Shown one piece after another: positions 23,777 to 36,777 of a stretch of 64,000 nt of DNA. Numbering within the stretch: the first letter of the stretch is position 1; every line of letters begins with the position of its first letter. Below the pieces are notes generated by a model, which made no database searches, was not told the DNA's origin, and worked only from the letters and a program-made list of their open reading frames with translations. The stretch is from assembly GCA_013399895.1 (NCBI GenBank), contig VXBA01004199.1:281347-345346 (forward strand), read 5' to 3'. This stretch comes from Serilophus lunatus (lineage: Eukaryota; Chordata; Aves; Passeriformes; Eurylaimidae). The position numbers and the translations under genes were made by a program.

Positions 23777-26700
23777 ACAAAATGTACTTCACATGCTGCA
23801 ACATTCTCTGTGATTGTAATTTTTGTCATATGTGGAAGTATTGCAAATGGTGGGAAAACCTCTATTGACCCCATTGTGGAAAGCATAGCCTGTGTATATC
23901 AATGTGGCAGGTATTTAATTAGAGTAGTTTGAGGCCCTTCAAGAATGTGCAGAAAGTCCCTCAACTGCATGAAATCAGCAAAGCCTTAATGATTTTTTAC
24001 TGGTTAAAGGTCTAGATATGGGTCTGGGTCCCAACAGTTTCACTTCAGCCAAGAGAAATCATGCTGCTGCTGCAGCTGCCCCCCATTGACTTTTTAAAAC
24101 TACAGAATTTTTCACTGTGTTTTAATGAACAAGAAGACAATTTGGAAAAACAGGGCATTGAGCAACTTGAGGATGCTGTACAGATGCCAGGAATCTCCTC
24201 AGACAGCAAAACCTACAGAACATGGGGTCACCGTGGAGCTGTGAGTGCAAACCCAACATCATCTGGGCATGGAGGCCACTTTCAGGAACAGATCTTGAAG
24301 GTTGCAGGTTGGGAAGTAACAGATTTTTTTTGAGGGATTTTAAGCAAGGATGTTGAAGCTACTGTCAACATGTTTTCCCTTACAGAGCTATGTGTATTAA
24401 CAAGAAGCATTATCCTAATTTGACCTATAAGTCAAAAGCAAAAGAATTGTAAGTCAGACAACAATTTTACTTATCTCTCTAGAATGAATTACTCCACTCA
24501 GTTATTATCATTTTGCAGGACACAATTAATATTTTTATAGGAGAAAAATCTGCTCAGAATAAATTTAATTGCCCGAATAACTTCATAAGAAAAGGAGATG
24601 ACAGCCTTAAGTCATGTTCCCCTCTCTAAAAGTTAGAAAGTCTGCTTTGTTTTTGGAAAGAACTTTAATGGGTTGGGGTTTGGGTTTTTTTTTGGTGGGT
24701 AACGTAGAAATAGCATTTTAATTTAATCAGAAAAAAATATTCATTCAAGCAAAAATTTAATGAGTCAAATGCCTTTAGCTATTTCCGGCACAGATTTGCT
24801 TTTATGGAAAAAATGCAAACTGATGCTAAATGGTAGGTCACTGGTCCTATGCCATTTTGAAGTTTTATTTGATAGCTTTGTTGTAAAGTCTTGACTTCAT
24901 AATGCTAGAGAAAAGGACTAGAGGAGGACAGGATTTTGGTTTTAACTTTGGCTCCAGCAAAATTTAATTGCAATTCACTCACTTAAAAAGGGGAAAAGGT
25001 CCAGTTGCAGGAGCTCAAGAGAAATTTTTCTTTTCTCCAGCTCTAGCTGATACAGCTATTAGTGGGCAAGAACTGCACTGGGCTCATCAACACAGTTATT
25101 GCTGTGCTCTTTGTGTTCTGGAGTGTCGATAATGCTTCTGTATGTGTGAGGGTGTTTTTTAAACAGAAGGGGTAATATTTTGAAAAGTGAAATGGGAACC
25201 TAGTCCTCCTTGCAAAAAATGTCCTAAGTTCTTCATTCTTTGAAATGAAATTCTAATTCACTTCTGAAATTAAGGTTCTGAGTTCTTAAATGACTGTGAG
25301 GACTTTTAAACATTTGACCTAACAAGTCCTGCTCCACTCACACGTTCCTCAAAGCTGAATTCTCATGGGTCTTTTGTGGCAAACACCAGCTTTAAGTCTT
25401 TTTTTAGGATGGTTACATTTGAATGATGTATTCAACAACCAATAAGCATTGCTGCAGAACTCCCAATGTCTCAGCCAATGTCATTGTCTACACAATCTGC
25501 ATGTGTGGCAGATGTGTTGAATGCATCAACATTTACAATGTTAGTCTCCTGTGGCCAAGGGAGGTGCAGTGTGGGATGGGCTGTCCTGAAAGCCAGGGCT
25601 GACTTTATTTTGTCTGCACAATGTGAAGCTCACTGGGGATCCTGAGCTGTGACTGGGCTCCAAAATGCTGCAAAACACTGCAGGATTAGAATAACATGAG
25701 TGTTTCATGCACATGCTACAAAGAAGCATCTATTGCAAGCCTAGGAGAAAAAAAAAAGACCAGGAAGAAGGAGGTAAAGGAAACAGCAGAATACTCTTTT
25801 ACTACATCACAAGCCACCCAGAGAATCTCTCTCTGTGTTTCATTTGGATATTTATTTTGCATTAAATATCTGATATAACAAAAAACATGAGAGGCATTTG
25901 TGATCATAAGACAAAAAGTAAAATGGTGCTTGAAAATGATTCTTTGTGAAGGCTTTTTATTTTGTTGCACATAAGACTAGCCAAGCAGACAGGTTTATTT
26001 TAACTCTCTATAAAATTTAGCAACTGAAGACAAACAATTGTCTGCTACTATCATTCCTGCTGCCAAAATTCATTAGGTTCAGAAACATCAACTAAATCAT
26101 GTACTAGAAGGAAACACACAGCTATCTACAGTATTGCTGGAGAAACGCCTCTAGGTTCAGCTTGGTATCCACGAACATCCAAGAGACTACATGGCCTATT
26201 AAAAAGTAAAATATCTCGGACCATAGTCTTCCTGCAGTTCATTTCTGTGGCTGCACATTTCTATCTGCAGTGAAAGACCTTGCTGTCTGCAATGAACCTT
26301 TTATGTAGCTTAGCTTTTTAAGGTCTGTACTTCATCAAAAAGTGTGTTCGCTAACACACTGGTTATTTGGTTGCCGGCCTGAGACAACCAGGAGGGTGTC
26401 TGGGGGTGAGTACTTAGAATTAAAGGTGCCTTTTTAATGTGAGTTAAACTCATTTTTTTTTCTTCTGAGATCTCAGTTGTGGAGAAAGGAAACAAGCTGG
26501 AAAAGTCATCCTGGTCTCGGTGAAATAACCTGCCTTAGAAATATAGGCCCAGATCCTTGGGATGTATCTAACTCATGAAATGAGTTTGAGTAAAAGAAAA
26601 ATATTTAACACCTTTTCTACCTTCTGTTCTCCAAAGTAGTCAGGGTCTAGTTTGGGTAATGACAACAGAAAAATGCATATTGGTCTGAATTGTTGATTCC

Positions 26701-29141
26701 TTGTGAGGTTGGATTTTTTCCAGACGCTCAATTATAGCAGTTTTTTGTCATTGCATCAGAGAGATGTGAAGCAACAGTGGTATAATTTGTATCCAAGTAC
26801 AAAGCACAGATTAAAAACTGTGGAGAGTAGGGGTGCATTCATGTTTGTTGTGTCTGCAACCTCCAGGAAGCTGGGGGACTGAAATCTACTGGAGTGAAGT
26901 ATTCTGAAATCCGCTGAACTTTTTTAAATCCACGTAAAGTAAATATATAAAAGCAATCAGTTAAAAAAGGAGCTCTGCTTGTATAGTGGCTAATGAAGAT
27001 AAAGGAGAAAGGCAAACTGGCATTAGTGTAGTGATTCTGGAGAAAAGCTTCAGAGCTGGGTGTTGCAAGCCCAGAGAAGAATCAAAAAGTTATGCCCAAA
27101 GGTGATTCAGACTCCTTAAGGAATGGGGTTATTTAGGGATGCACCAGCCACCTACAGAGCTGTGCTGGAAATGCCTGGCTTGCCAGTAAGAGTGAAAACA
27201 ATGCCTGCTGGAACAAGCAACAGACTGACATCAGAGGTCATGATGGTGTGGTCATGTGGTGGTGGACTGTGGGGTGATATCCCAGTGGAGACATTCATGG
27301 CACTGCACAGGGCATTCTCGGACACTTGAACCCTGGGGAAGATAACCTGCTTGTATCCAAATGGCTGTGTGGAGGTCAAATAGAAACATAGAAATGAGCC
27401 AGCAACTAAGGTAAACAAGAAGATGGGACATGCTAAAGATACCTGTGGGTTGGTCTCTGAAGCTAAGAACCACAAGTGTAATAAAAAAGGAAGAAATCAA
27501 AGGTCAACTTGTAGGTCAGGAGATGTTGGCCAAAAAACTTGTTTCCCGTAACAAAGCAAATTAATAACCTCCATAACAATATCATGGCAGAGTTGTATTG
27601 ATTTCTTCACAGATTCTTCAATTCTCATTATTAATATATGTACACACACGAATGTAATTGCATATATTTGTGTTTGAGTTTGAGTTACACATGGGCCAAA
27701 GAGACATTAAACAATCAATCAGTCAATGAACAGAAAATTACAAGGGGCTTTCAGATTCTTACCAGTAGTCTTGCAGACTCAAAGAACATATGGGACACCA
27801 GGCTTTATGAACAACCTCTAGGAGTACATCTGCAGTACATGACTGATCCTTCATACTCAGGGCTAGGAATAGTTTTTAAAAAAAGTGTAAAAATTATACA
27901 CCCATTTCTATCACTGTATAGATTACAACAAATACTCTGTGTTTGCCAGCAGCTGAGGCTGTGGAACAGCTATTAGCAGATGCTGACTGTATGATGATGA
28001 CCACTGTAAGTGGATGCTTATTTAAGGGATATTTTCAGGAAACTGCTTGCTCTTAGGAAGAGTCTATAAGTGAAAATGCACTTTGCAAGATTTTTACATC
28101 TTGCTGGCTTGCCTTTTGCCATTTTACAGCAAAGGAAATGTTAATGTGTAATAGAATTAGCATTTAGGAGCAGCCTAGAATACTGTTCCTTGTAATATAG
28201 CCTGGTATTATTATTCAAGACAGGTCTTCTCATAGTGCAATTTAAGCCCCCCAAAATTACCCATCATTACACAGACATTCCATTTAACATTCTGAAGCTA
28301 ATCATACAACAACCTCCCTTTTCAGAGGAGATACAAAACTTCACTTGGGTTTTAAGTTCTGATTACAATATGAGGTTCCAATTGAGAATTTCAGCTATAA
28401 ACCAAATGACCTTCAATGACTGTAGACTGGAAAACCTGGTGACTAATCTAAATAGATTTCCAGGCAGGGGGAAAAAAACACCACCCAGCTCTTGTTTCTA
28501 GTCCTCTGCATTATTAGGGGAATGACAAAGACAAGCAGAATGTGAAAAAAATCGTGACTCTAGTGACCCTCCTGTGTTTGTCCCAGAAAGGTCAGGAGTA
28601 ATCAGCAAAACTTTATCTAGAGTTCGAATTAAGCTTTGTTTTCCTTAGAGGCTGTTAAAATTAAATATTCTGTTCTTGTGTTCTGTTAGCAGTAATTGGT
28701 GATGCTTTCCAGCATTGGATATGAAGATGTATTGACATGAACTGAAATTCATAGACAGACAGATTTTACATGGTATACAGCAGTCTACAACCAAATCCTG
28801 ATTGCAGCTTGTAATGCTGGAAATCTCAATCACATTACTTGAAATGAGATCATACCAGAATATCTAGGATATGACTTTACAGTTTACCGTGCTTGTCATC
28901 CGAGGCAAAATACCTATTGTCCATCTCTGAAAAAAATTCCTATGAAACTGAAAAGCATCAGACAGTCAAAGTCTGGCAAGAGTAATCCATGTGAAAATAA
29001 TAAAAAAAAATACAGTGAGTAATCTAGAATAGATCTCATAGGGACTTTCTGACCTTGTCCTGGAGTGCTTTGTCCCTTTCCTCCTTTTGCACACCACAAG
29101 ATGTTCTATTTATTTATTAAATATCCATTCTCATTAGAGCT
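23777..29141. other. Unique noncoding DNA
   Basis: No gene or repeat family with good support. An open frame at 24061-24333 starts with a Leu/Gln-rich segment, but it lacks splice signals and resembles no protein I know. At 26545-26590 the text 'ggcccagatcct' followed by a small ACTCAT/ATGAGT palindrome weakly recalls the MITE-like family at 23690, but is too eroded to call. Confidence 0.5.
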
Positions 29142-29290
29142 GTAAGAATCACCATGTTGGATCAGACTGCAGTAGTCCATGATTTCTACTATCATACTGT
29201 TATTGAGAAGTTTAGAGAAAGTGTAAGGAACTAAGGAAGGAATAAACATATATTCTTGGGAAAAATCTCCTAGCTCTTGATGATAAGGAA
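29142..29290 (+). mobile_element. Possible ancient CR1/L3-type LINE relic
   Basis: The text from 'aatcaccatgttggatcaga' through 'ggaaggaataaacata' follows, with many changes, the 3' region of an old amniote CR1/L3-group LINE (pattern: …CCATACTGGGTCAGACC…AGGGAATGAACAG…). The match is scattered rather than contiguous, so chance resemblance cannot be excluded. It has no coding potential. Confidence 0.35.
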
Positions 29291-32200
29291 CCACTTCGTG
29301 CCTTACAAAGTAGAAAGGTACAACCTCTCAAATAGGGCTACAAGAAAACCAAGTTTTGTATCTTGGAAGTTTTCCGTTGTCCACATGCCAGATTTTGAAT
29401 CCCACTGAACAGTAGATGCAAATTATGGCCTCAGAAAACAATAACAACAGACTAATTTTTAGTGTATATTTCTCTACATGTTTTTATTTTGTTTATAATT
29501 TGTATAGTTACCCATCCATTCTCATTCAAAGGTTTCTATGTAGCACCTTGTATTTTGCATTCTGTCTTCTCTTCAGCCAGTCTTCACAAAAACGATCCAA
29601 GCATCTGGTAGTTCTGCATTTCCCATTCGTGATACTCTCCTGCTATGGGGAGTGGGAAGCCAGCAACAAGTATCAAATTCTGTAATTGTTTTTATATATC
29701 AGCATGCACTGTTGTCCATAGTCTTCTTGAATTCTGTAGGAAACATTAAAAGTGAAACACAAGTTTTAAAATTAACTATTTTAAACTAAGTAAAGGAGCA
29801 TTAGATACTCTCTCCTCCTCGAACAACCTAAAAATAATGGCACTTACCTTGAAATTTGGAAGGCTCCTTCCTTCTTATGCATTCAGATACTGAGTTGCAG
29901 TTCCTGTGTCTTGAAACATCGTAAGACTGGATATCCTGTGCTGTGTAGCATCAGTAAAGTTGCATCTGTCAATACAGGACACCTGCAACACTCAGTTTTA
30001 GAGCTGTTAAAGCAGTGGACAAGCATTTCTGAAAAATGTAATATTTGGAGATAATGAGGGATTTCTGGTCCAGGGCTCAAAATTAAAATCTGCATACTCT
30101 GCTTCAAGTCTTTCAGTGGGTGCACAGGAAGTAAAATGCCCTTTATCATGAATAAAGGTGACAAAATCAGTCTTCTGGACATGTTTTACTACATGTCTGC
30201 GCATTCTGCAGTCACATTTAGTAACTGTGACTTCCCAAGCAGAATGTTTTTATGTTTGACAATGGGAAAAGAGTTTTGCCTTTTCCTGCTTGTATCTCCC
30301 TTGAAAGATAGAGGGTGAGAACATCTTGAATATAGCAGGTTAAAAGTGTGAGTAACCAGCAAAGGGATGGGAGAAAAATACCTCCCTTTAGTCTTCCAGT
30401 TGTCACCCTACCTTTGCTCTCTGCAGGCAGTATCAGATCAATGGGATGTTAGTCATGTTGGTTCAGAAGTGGCCACTGTGATACAAATACAGCCTTGCTC
30501 CAACATATTTTCTAAAATGATTCCAGGAAAGTGATTGGGTTTTAGCAAATACATCTGATGATATAAATATAATAGGCTCTGTGCAACATCTCTGCAGTTA
30601 GAAGCATCAATATAGTATAAACTATAAAAAAAAATAAATAAGCATTTACATTAGCATTTTTCACAACTATATGTCAGTAAATCACAAGGTCTGTAATAAG
30701 GAAAATAAAAATGACAGAATAAAAGTAAGGAAAATAAGAAGATAAATTGTTACTTAAAATGGCATTTCCTTTAAAATGCCAGAATGAAGTTGGTAAGATC
30801 TTGCTAAAGAGAGACAGGAATGTTCCTAGGAATGAGATCACAGACTTTATCTGTCTTGTTTTACTTCCTCAATTTAGCAAGAAATTTAATATTATTTTGC
30901 ATCTACAACTGCATGCAGACTTTGCCCAGTGCATTATCCTATACTGAAAGTAGGTTTATGATAAAGTTAAAAACCATAGAAATAAAAGATGCTCATATTC
31001 TAATGGTGGGTTTAATTGTAAGGAAATTAACCATGCACTTCTTGCAGTTAAGAGTTATTAATGGTAAATAATTTTGTAGTCATTGAAGATCACACTCTAG
31101 TACTGTCTAGGAAAAGGAAATGTAATTTCACCAGATTTAAGTATATTTAGTAAAAATTAGGATATAATTTCATTATACCATAAAAAGATTTTAAACCTGT
31201 TTTAGGACAGAAACTCTATTGCTGGATAATGGTTCTATTGTACAGTTTTATCGCTCTGTCTCCAGGCACTGCAGAAACCAGAAACCATTACAACAGGAAA
31301 AAGATCATCATGAAAGAGTTATTAGAAGGGGCAGGAACATCAGGAACATGCTGGTGTTCTGTTTTTAAAAACAAATGACCCATTAATTCACAAAACCAGC
31401 CCCATTTCTGCAGTAACAAACTTAGTTTACACAAATGTCCCTATCGACATTATTCAAGCCCAAATCTGATTTAATTTGGAAAATGAATGAATAAAGCTTA
31501 GGGTAATGGCAACCCATTAGACCATGCAGACTTTAATAATACATTTGAGAAAGTGTGCTGAGAAAGTGACATGAACATCAAAAGAGAAACCGAGAGCACA
31601 AGCTACAGAATAAAGAAGAAATTGTACCTGAATTCATACTAGAGAATGCAGAAGGAGAAACACAGGCTGAAGGAGCATGTGCCTAACTATAAGTTAGAGA
31701 GAATAATCACACTAATGACTGTTTTCCTACATAGTTTCAGTTTGCTATTTTATTTTTACTGAATCTGATTTCAGGTTCAATTAATAATAATGAGCCTAAA
31801 ATTTGCATTATCATTTATAATGAATGCTTTGCTCATGTATGTAGTTGGAACTATAATGCATACATTACCATATTATGCAAATTGCATTTCCAGCATCAGC
31901 TGCATCTGTATATCATTTCTTCATGCCACAATTCTGTGCATTGTTTCTTTGTGTACAGTCCTGCAGACTGACAGATGCTGGGAGAATCCGGGGAAACACT
32001 ACCAGGGGAAATACTGCTACAGGAGTGCCCTTTTTTATATTCTCTCTCTAAACGCCCAGCATTGGCATCAGACAGGGGACAACTTTGTTTTAACCCAGAT
32101 GGCTTGCTTTGTGTCCTTTATGATTCTGTTCATACCTTAGCTAAATTACTCTGCTAAATTAGTCTCCTGCATTGACCCCGTACAACAGGTTTTCGTATAA

Positions 32201-35200
32201 CACATTTCTTTTCGGACTGGCCTCAAAGCAGGCAACCAAACATGTAAAAAAAAAGCCAAAATACTACTTTGGGGTTTTTTTTGTACTTAACACAAGTGTC
32301 TCTCCTGTAGAACTTCTGCTTGCAGCACAAGCCAGATGAGAATCTGACCTAAAAAAGAAAGCAGAGCCAGCACCACAAGGTACTTGAAGATCTGATTTTT
32401 AGGTCAAACTTGTGCATTCATGACACTAAACATGCTGGGAGAAATGTTGCACATCAATGGTTAATGGAACCACTCAACACTGTCTCAACTGACTACTTTT
32501 TGCCACTGGCCAAATTTCGTATTGCAGTGAGTGGGGCCCAAAAGTATTAGTTTACATTTTTATGGTGCCTTTCATCTTCTGAAATACTCCCTTGCTTTAC
32601 GAGTTGATACAGAAACTGTAAGATTTTTTAATCTACTACTACGGTGCTGAAACTTTGTGGTGAAACACAGGAAGAATTTAGCAGCCTAGAATATCATAGC
32701 TGTTTCAGAGAGGAAATGAAGACTGTAGTGTTCATTTGAAATGAAAATGAGAGAATGTAATTTTTAGACTTGATATCTGGCCAGGTCATAAGAGTTAACA
32801 CACTTTACAGATATAATTACTTCAATGGGATATTTAATGAGCAAGGTGGTCAGGACTTTGCTTTAACATGTCACCCAAAAATGTGCTTGAGTCACACTTT
32901 GCATGTTCTCACCATGCTGACTCATGGGCTGACAAGCAGTTGAGATTCTTTCCATTCATTTATTTCTCCCTCTTTTAGTCAGAGACCTAGGTATCTCTCA
33001 AAAATGAACAAAACAGCCAAACAGAAAATTTCAAGCAGTTTCCAATTTCATGAAAGTTTTGCATGAAAACCTATCCCTCTAGCCAAGTTAATGATCATAT
33101 AAGTTTAAATTCTTCCTCCCAGAGATAAATTACTTCAGAGTGTTCCTATCGACTTGATCCTGCCTTTCGAAGAGATGATGGTGAAATTCCTCTAGTGAGG
33201 TCACTAGGCCCTCAGAAGATGATTCATTTGGCCATTTTACTGTGCTTAGTCTGTTTGATAGGAGATAAGAGCAGTGCCCAAGGAAAGGGAAGGGGATAAG
33301 TGTGACTGCCCTTTTTTGTTGCCAGCAAACTGTTTGGGTGGATCAACCTGTCTTTTAAAACCTCTTCCCTAAGAACTGGATTTATTTTCATTACCACTTT
33401 CCTTCCCAGGATACAGTGGGACATGAGGCTTGCACTGTCTTTCAGGTGAAGGAATTTAACTTGCTGGTATCTGGTGAATGACAAACATTAGACATTGTCA
33501 GAATGAGGTAATCCCGGGAGTCTTCAGCAAAGTGTTAATCTGATTAAACTCCTAAAAATTGATAGATGTAAAACAGAAGAGCATATTAATATTGTCAACG
33601 AAATGCAGTTGCTAGTCACTCAAAATGTCAGATATTTGTTGCTCAGAATGCAATTAAAGCTGATCTGATCACCCTCCAAGCAGAGAACTGACAAAAAATG
33701 GGGCGAGGACATATATTTGGTTTAATCCTTTGCATATATGCAGATGCTGATACTGATAAGAGGGAAGAATCACTTTAGTTCTGCTTAGATAAAGAGATTG
33801 CTCTTGGCAGAATAGATTAATGCACCTGTCTATACAAGCATAGAGGAAGAAGTAAGAAGGGGAATAGATTAGTATTCTGATGCACATAGGACAATCAAAT
33901 ATGATCTTTGGATTGGCAACTGGACTAATAATAATCACTGTAATAAGCCAGGGCCTTTATATCTCTGATATGCAGTACAAGCTAAAAGATAGTTGCTTCT
34001 TAGAAATAATGAGCTGGATTCTTCCTCACTCATGACCTTGTGTAATTATTGTGATGAGTTAAAAATAAATCCATTATGCTACCAAATCAGATTTTTTCCC
34101 TTTCATGTTGTGTTTTCTTGCATGGGCATAATGACTACTCACAGTATTGACAATCTGAAGAATGAGACTTAATATATTTATTTTCTATGTAAAAATAAAG
34201 AAAATGTAAAAGATCTAACGGATGAGTGCAATAACTTGGTATGATGTGTTATTTAAAGGTTAGGTATTTAAATGTTGCTGTAGCCAGCTCTGTGGTTAAT
34301 AATCCCAGGGAAAAAAGAAGAATGGAAAAAAAACCAATCTGGCTTAATACCAAATTACATTTCTTTTCCTTCATAATAAGTTATTAGCAGTTCTGTTTGT
34401 AAAAGTTTGCATAGCAATATTGAATAATATTAAGACAAGTAAACTATAACCAATTTAGTGATTTAAAACTCAGGACGTCTGCTTAAGAAGTATCTCAAAC
34501 CAGATTTTTTTTTTATTGGCCAATTTGTTTTCAGACAGATTTTTTTCTACAGGTCCTTCATAGCTGAAGTGAGGATAATCAAGGTAAATTATGAAAATAA
34601 CCTAGTTAATGTGATAAAGGTCAATAGAAAGTCTTGTTAAGGTCTGTTTTTTATGAAGATATCCTGTCTGTATTGTCAAAATGGATTAACATTATAACAA
34701 CAGAGCCTGTCACTTGGAAGGAAAAGAGATGTTAACACAAAGATATTTGTGACAATTAAAATTAGGTTTTGGTTAGTAAAAGAAAGAAAATATCACAACC
34801 CCATTAGTTCACCTCTTCACTTGTATTTTTCTAGCACAGGTCACAAGAAGGTGCACAGATGTATACTTTTTTTGTTGTTGTTAGCTTGTGAACCAGATCT
34901 TCAGTCTTGAGAATAGCAATTGCTAGATTTTTAACTCTCTTTAAGAGGAATTTTGATAATTGAGCTTTAGAGGTCTTCCAGCACCTTATACACTAGCACT
35001 AGACTGGGAATGGAGAGTGAAGGAATTGCCTACTTGTTTCTGTACCCATCTATTTTTCAGGATTACTGACTGTGTAAATGAAACAAGCTGCTCTGCAAAC
35101 ATGAACAGTCTTGGGCTCACTCCTTTGTTTTCCAGCCCAAAACTGTACAAAAGGAACCTCCTCTTGGGAAAATAACAACAGAGATTTAGTTAATTCCCAC

Positions 35201-36178
35201 AATTTTGCATATGCTGAGCATGCCAACATATGATAAATGGCTGAACTAGAACCTGAAAACTTCCAGAGAGCTTCAATGTTATTGTATCAGGAGCAGTAAA
35301 GTCAGGGCAGAGACCTAGGTCTTAAACATCCTTCTAAATAGTTTTATGTGGTCAAGTCCAACAGTTACCAATAATGTTCCAAAGAAACTTGTTCCAGAAA
35401 TAAAATAGACCAAAACCAACCATTGCATTTCAAAACACTTACAGACCTTGAATTGAACAAAACAGAGGCGGAGAAGGAATGCTAGCTCACTCTATGGGCA
35501 TGCTGTGAAGGACTTTGGTGTCCTCATGTTTGTGAGGGATTTTACCTCCAGTGATTTAAATCCTTGAAAGGACATACCTGTGACTGAAGTGATCTGAGAC
35601 ATAAATCTGGCAGGATAAAATATGACATGCAGTATAACCCTCAATATCCTCTACATAAATTAGAAACTAGAAGTTATCTGAACCCACTGAGCTTGAAATA
35701 CTTCCCATGTATTTTCCTCCGATGTTACTTATAAACGATTTGCTGTGGAAATACCAAGTATGGTAGTTTTCTGTATTCACCAGCTGCTTCTTCCTGAGTG
35801 ACCACTTGAAATTGTAACAGCATCAAAAGCACCCTAAATGCTTTCATCATACTATGCCAGAAGGCTAACAAAAAAAAAATAAAATCAGATTTTCATCCTG
35901 CCTTAATTTGGGAAGAAACCAGTGCAAATAGTAGGAATGATGCCCAAGACAGTGAAAAAGCCTGATCAGTGTGTTGAGCAGGGCTTAACATTAATAACTG
36001 TCACAACGCAGCCTCTCTTTTCTAACTGTTTAACAAAAAAAACCTGCAAAAACTTTTAGGTGTTAGCAAGATCTAGCACTTCTGTAATTTTCCAGTGGCA
36101 TAAAACAAGTTAGTACCAGCTGAAATACATTAGCAGCTTCAGTAATTAGTAGGCAGAACCATTTGTTGTCAGTTCTAT
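29291..36178. other. Unique noncoding DNA
   Basis: No gene or repeat family recognised. The frame at 31790-32140 (116 codons) and its neighbours show no domain or splice pattern. The (T)n and (A)n runs here are under 12 bases. Very AT-rich overall. Confidence 0.55.
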
Positions 36179-36327
36179 GGGCCACATCCTCAGCTGGTGT
36201 AAATCAGTGACACTCCAGGCGTTGGATCTGTATTACTTTACTCACCTTGAAGAAGTTATGCATACTAATGATTGTCTTCCCCATTACTGCTCATGTCAAT
36301 TCAGACACCTGATTTACACCAGGTGAG
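36179..36327. mobile_element. Palindromic MITE-like relic with arms (copy 2)
   Basis: The left arm 36188-36209 (CCTCAGCTGGTGTAAATCAG…) is matched by an inverted right arm at 36306-36327 (…CTGATTTACACCAGGTGAG). They share a perfect 13-base core, TGATTTACACCAG, and its complement. The arms are separated by about 95 bases, more than in copy 1 (23690), so either the centre contains extra sequence or this is a longer subfamily. The left end GGGCCACATCCTCAGC fits the usual terminus. Confidence 0.75.
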
Positions 36328-36599
36328 TTTGTTCCATATATTTAGAAGTTTGTGCACATTCCTTCAAGGATTTGTAGTGTTGTATAAACTTTCCAAATAA
36401 GCCATGCACGTGCTTTCCATTATCTATCAAATCGATGTTCAATGAAGTGACACCATTGCACATAAATCATGACTGCAATTATTAAATCAATCTGAGTTTG
36501 TATTGCTTTCTTTCACTGCTGAGTAAAATTAAACACATGAGGACATGAAAACAGGCATGTGAGGATTGCTGGGATGGAAGAAGGAGTTAAAAGCCCCAC
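36328..36599. other. Unique noncoding spacer
   Basis: Nothing recognised. Confidence 0.5.
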
Positions 36600-36777
36600 C
36601 CAGGCTCTCACAACCTAACCTTTGAAGCATGCAACTGATAATGTGAAGCAGAACATAATGCCCCGGAGGAGATCCATCTGGAGGTCAGCTCAGTCAGATA
36701 CCGTGGAACTGTTCCAATAAAGCAATCAAATATCTAGTAAAACCTATTAAAAAAAAAAAAAACAAAACCAAAAAACC
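36600..36777 (+). pseudogene. Possible retroposed mRNA 3' end (AATAAA plus poly-A)
   Basis: AATAAA at 36716-36721 is followed 27 bases later by 14 A (36749-36762) and an A-rich decay tail to about 36777. This is the arrangement left by retroposition of a polyadenylated RNA. Upstream sequence back to about 36600 is not recognisable as any gene, and no target-site duplication was found. The body and left boundary are therefore guesses. A genuine poly-A site of a local transcript beside an unrelated A-run is the alternative. Confidence 0.25.

Noticed and set aside
24061..24333. 90-codon frame with a leader-like start (Met followed by Leu/Gln)
   Set aside because: The run of leucines comes from a short CTG stretch. 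There is no promoter, splice site or family match.
26545..26590. Possible further copy of the CCAGATCCT palindromic family
   Set aside because: Only about 12 bases agree and the rest does not follow the family.
31790..32157. Overlapping frames of 116 and 60 codons
   Set aside because: Neither resembles a known protein, and overlap in two frames argues for chance.
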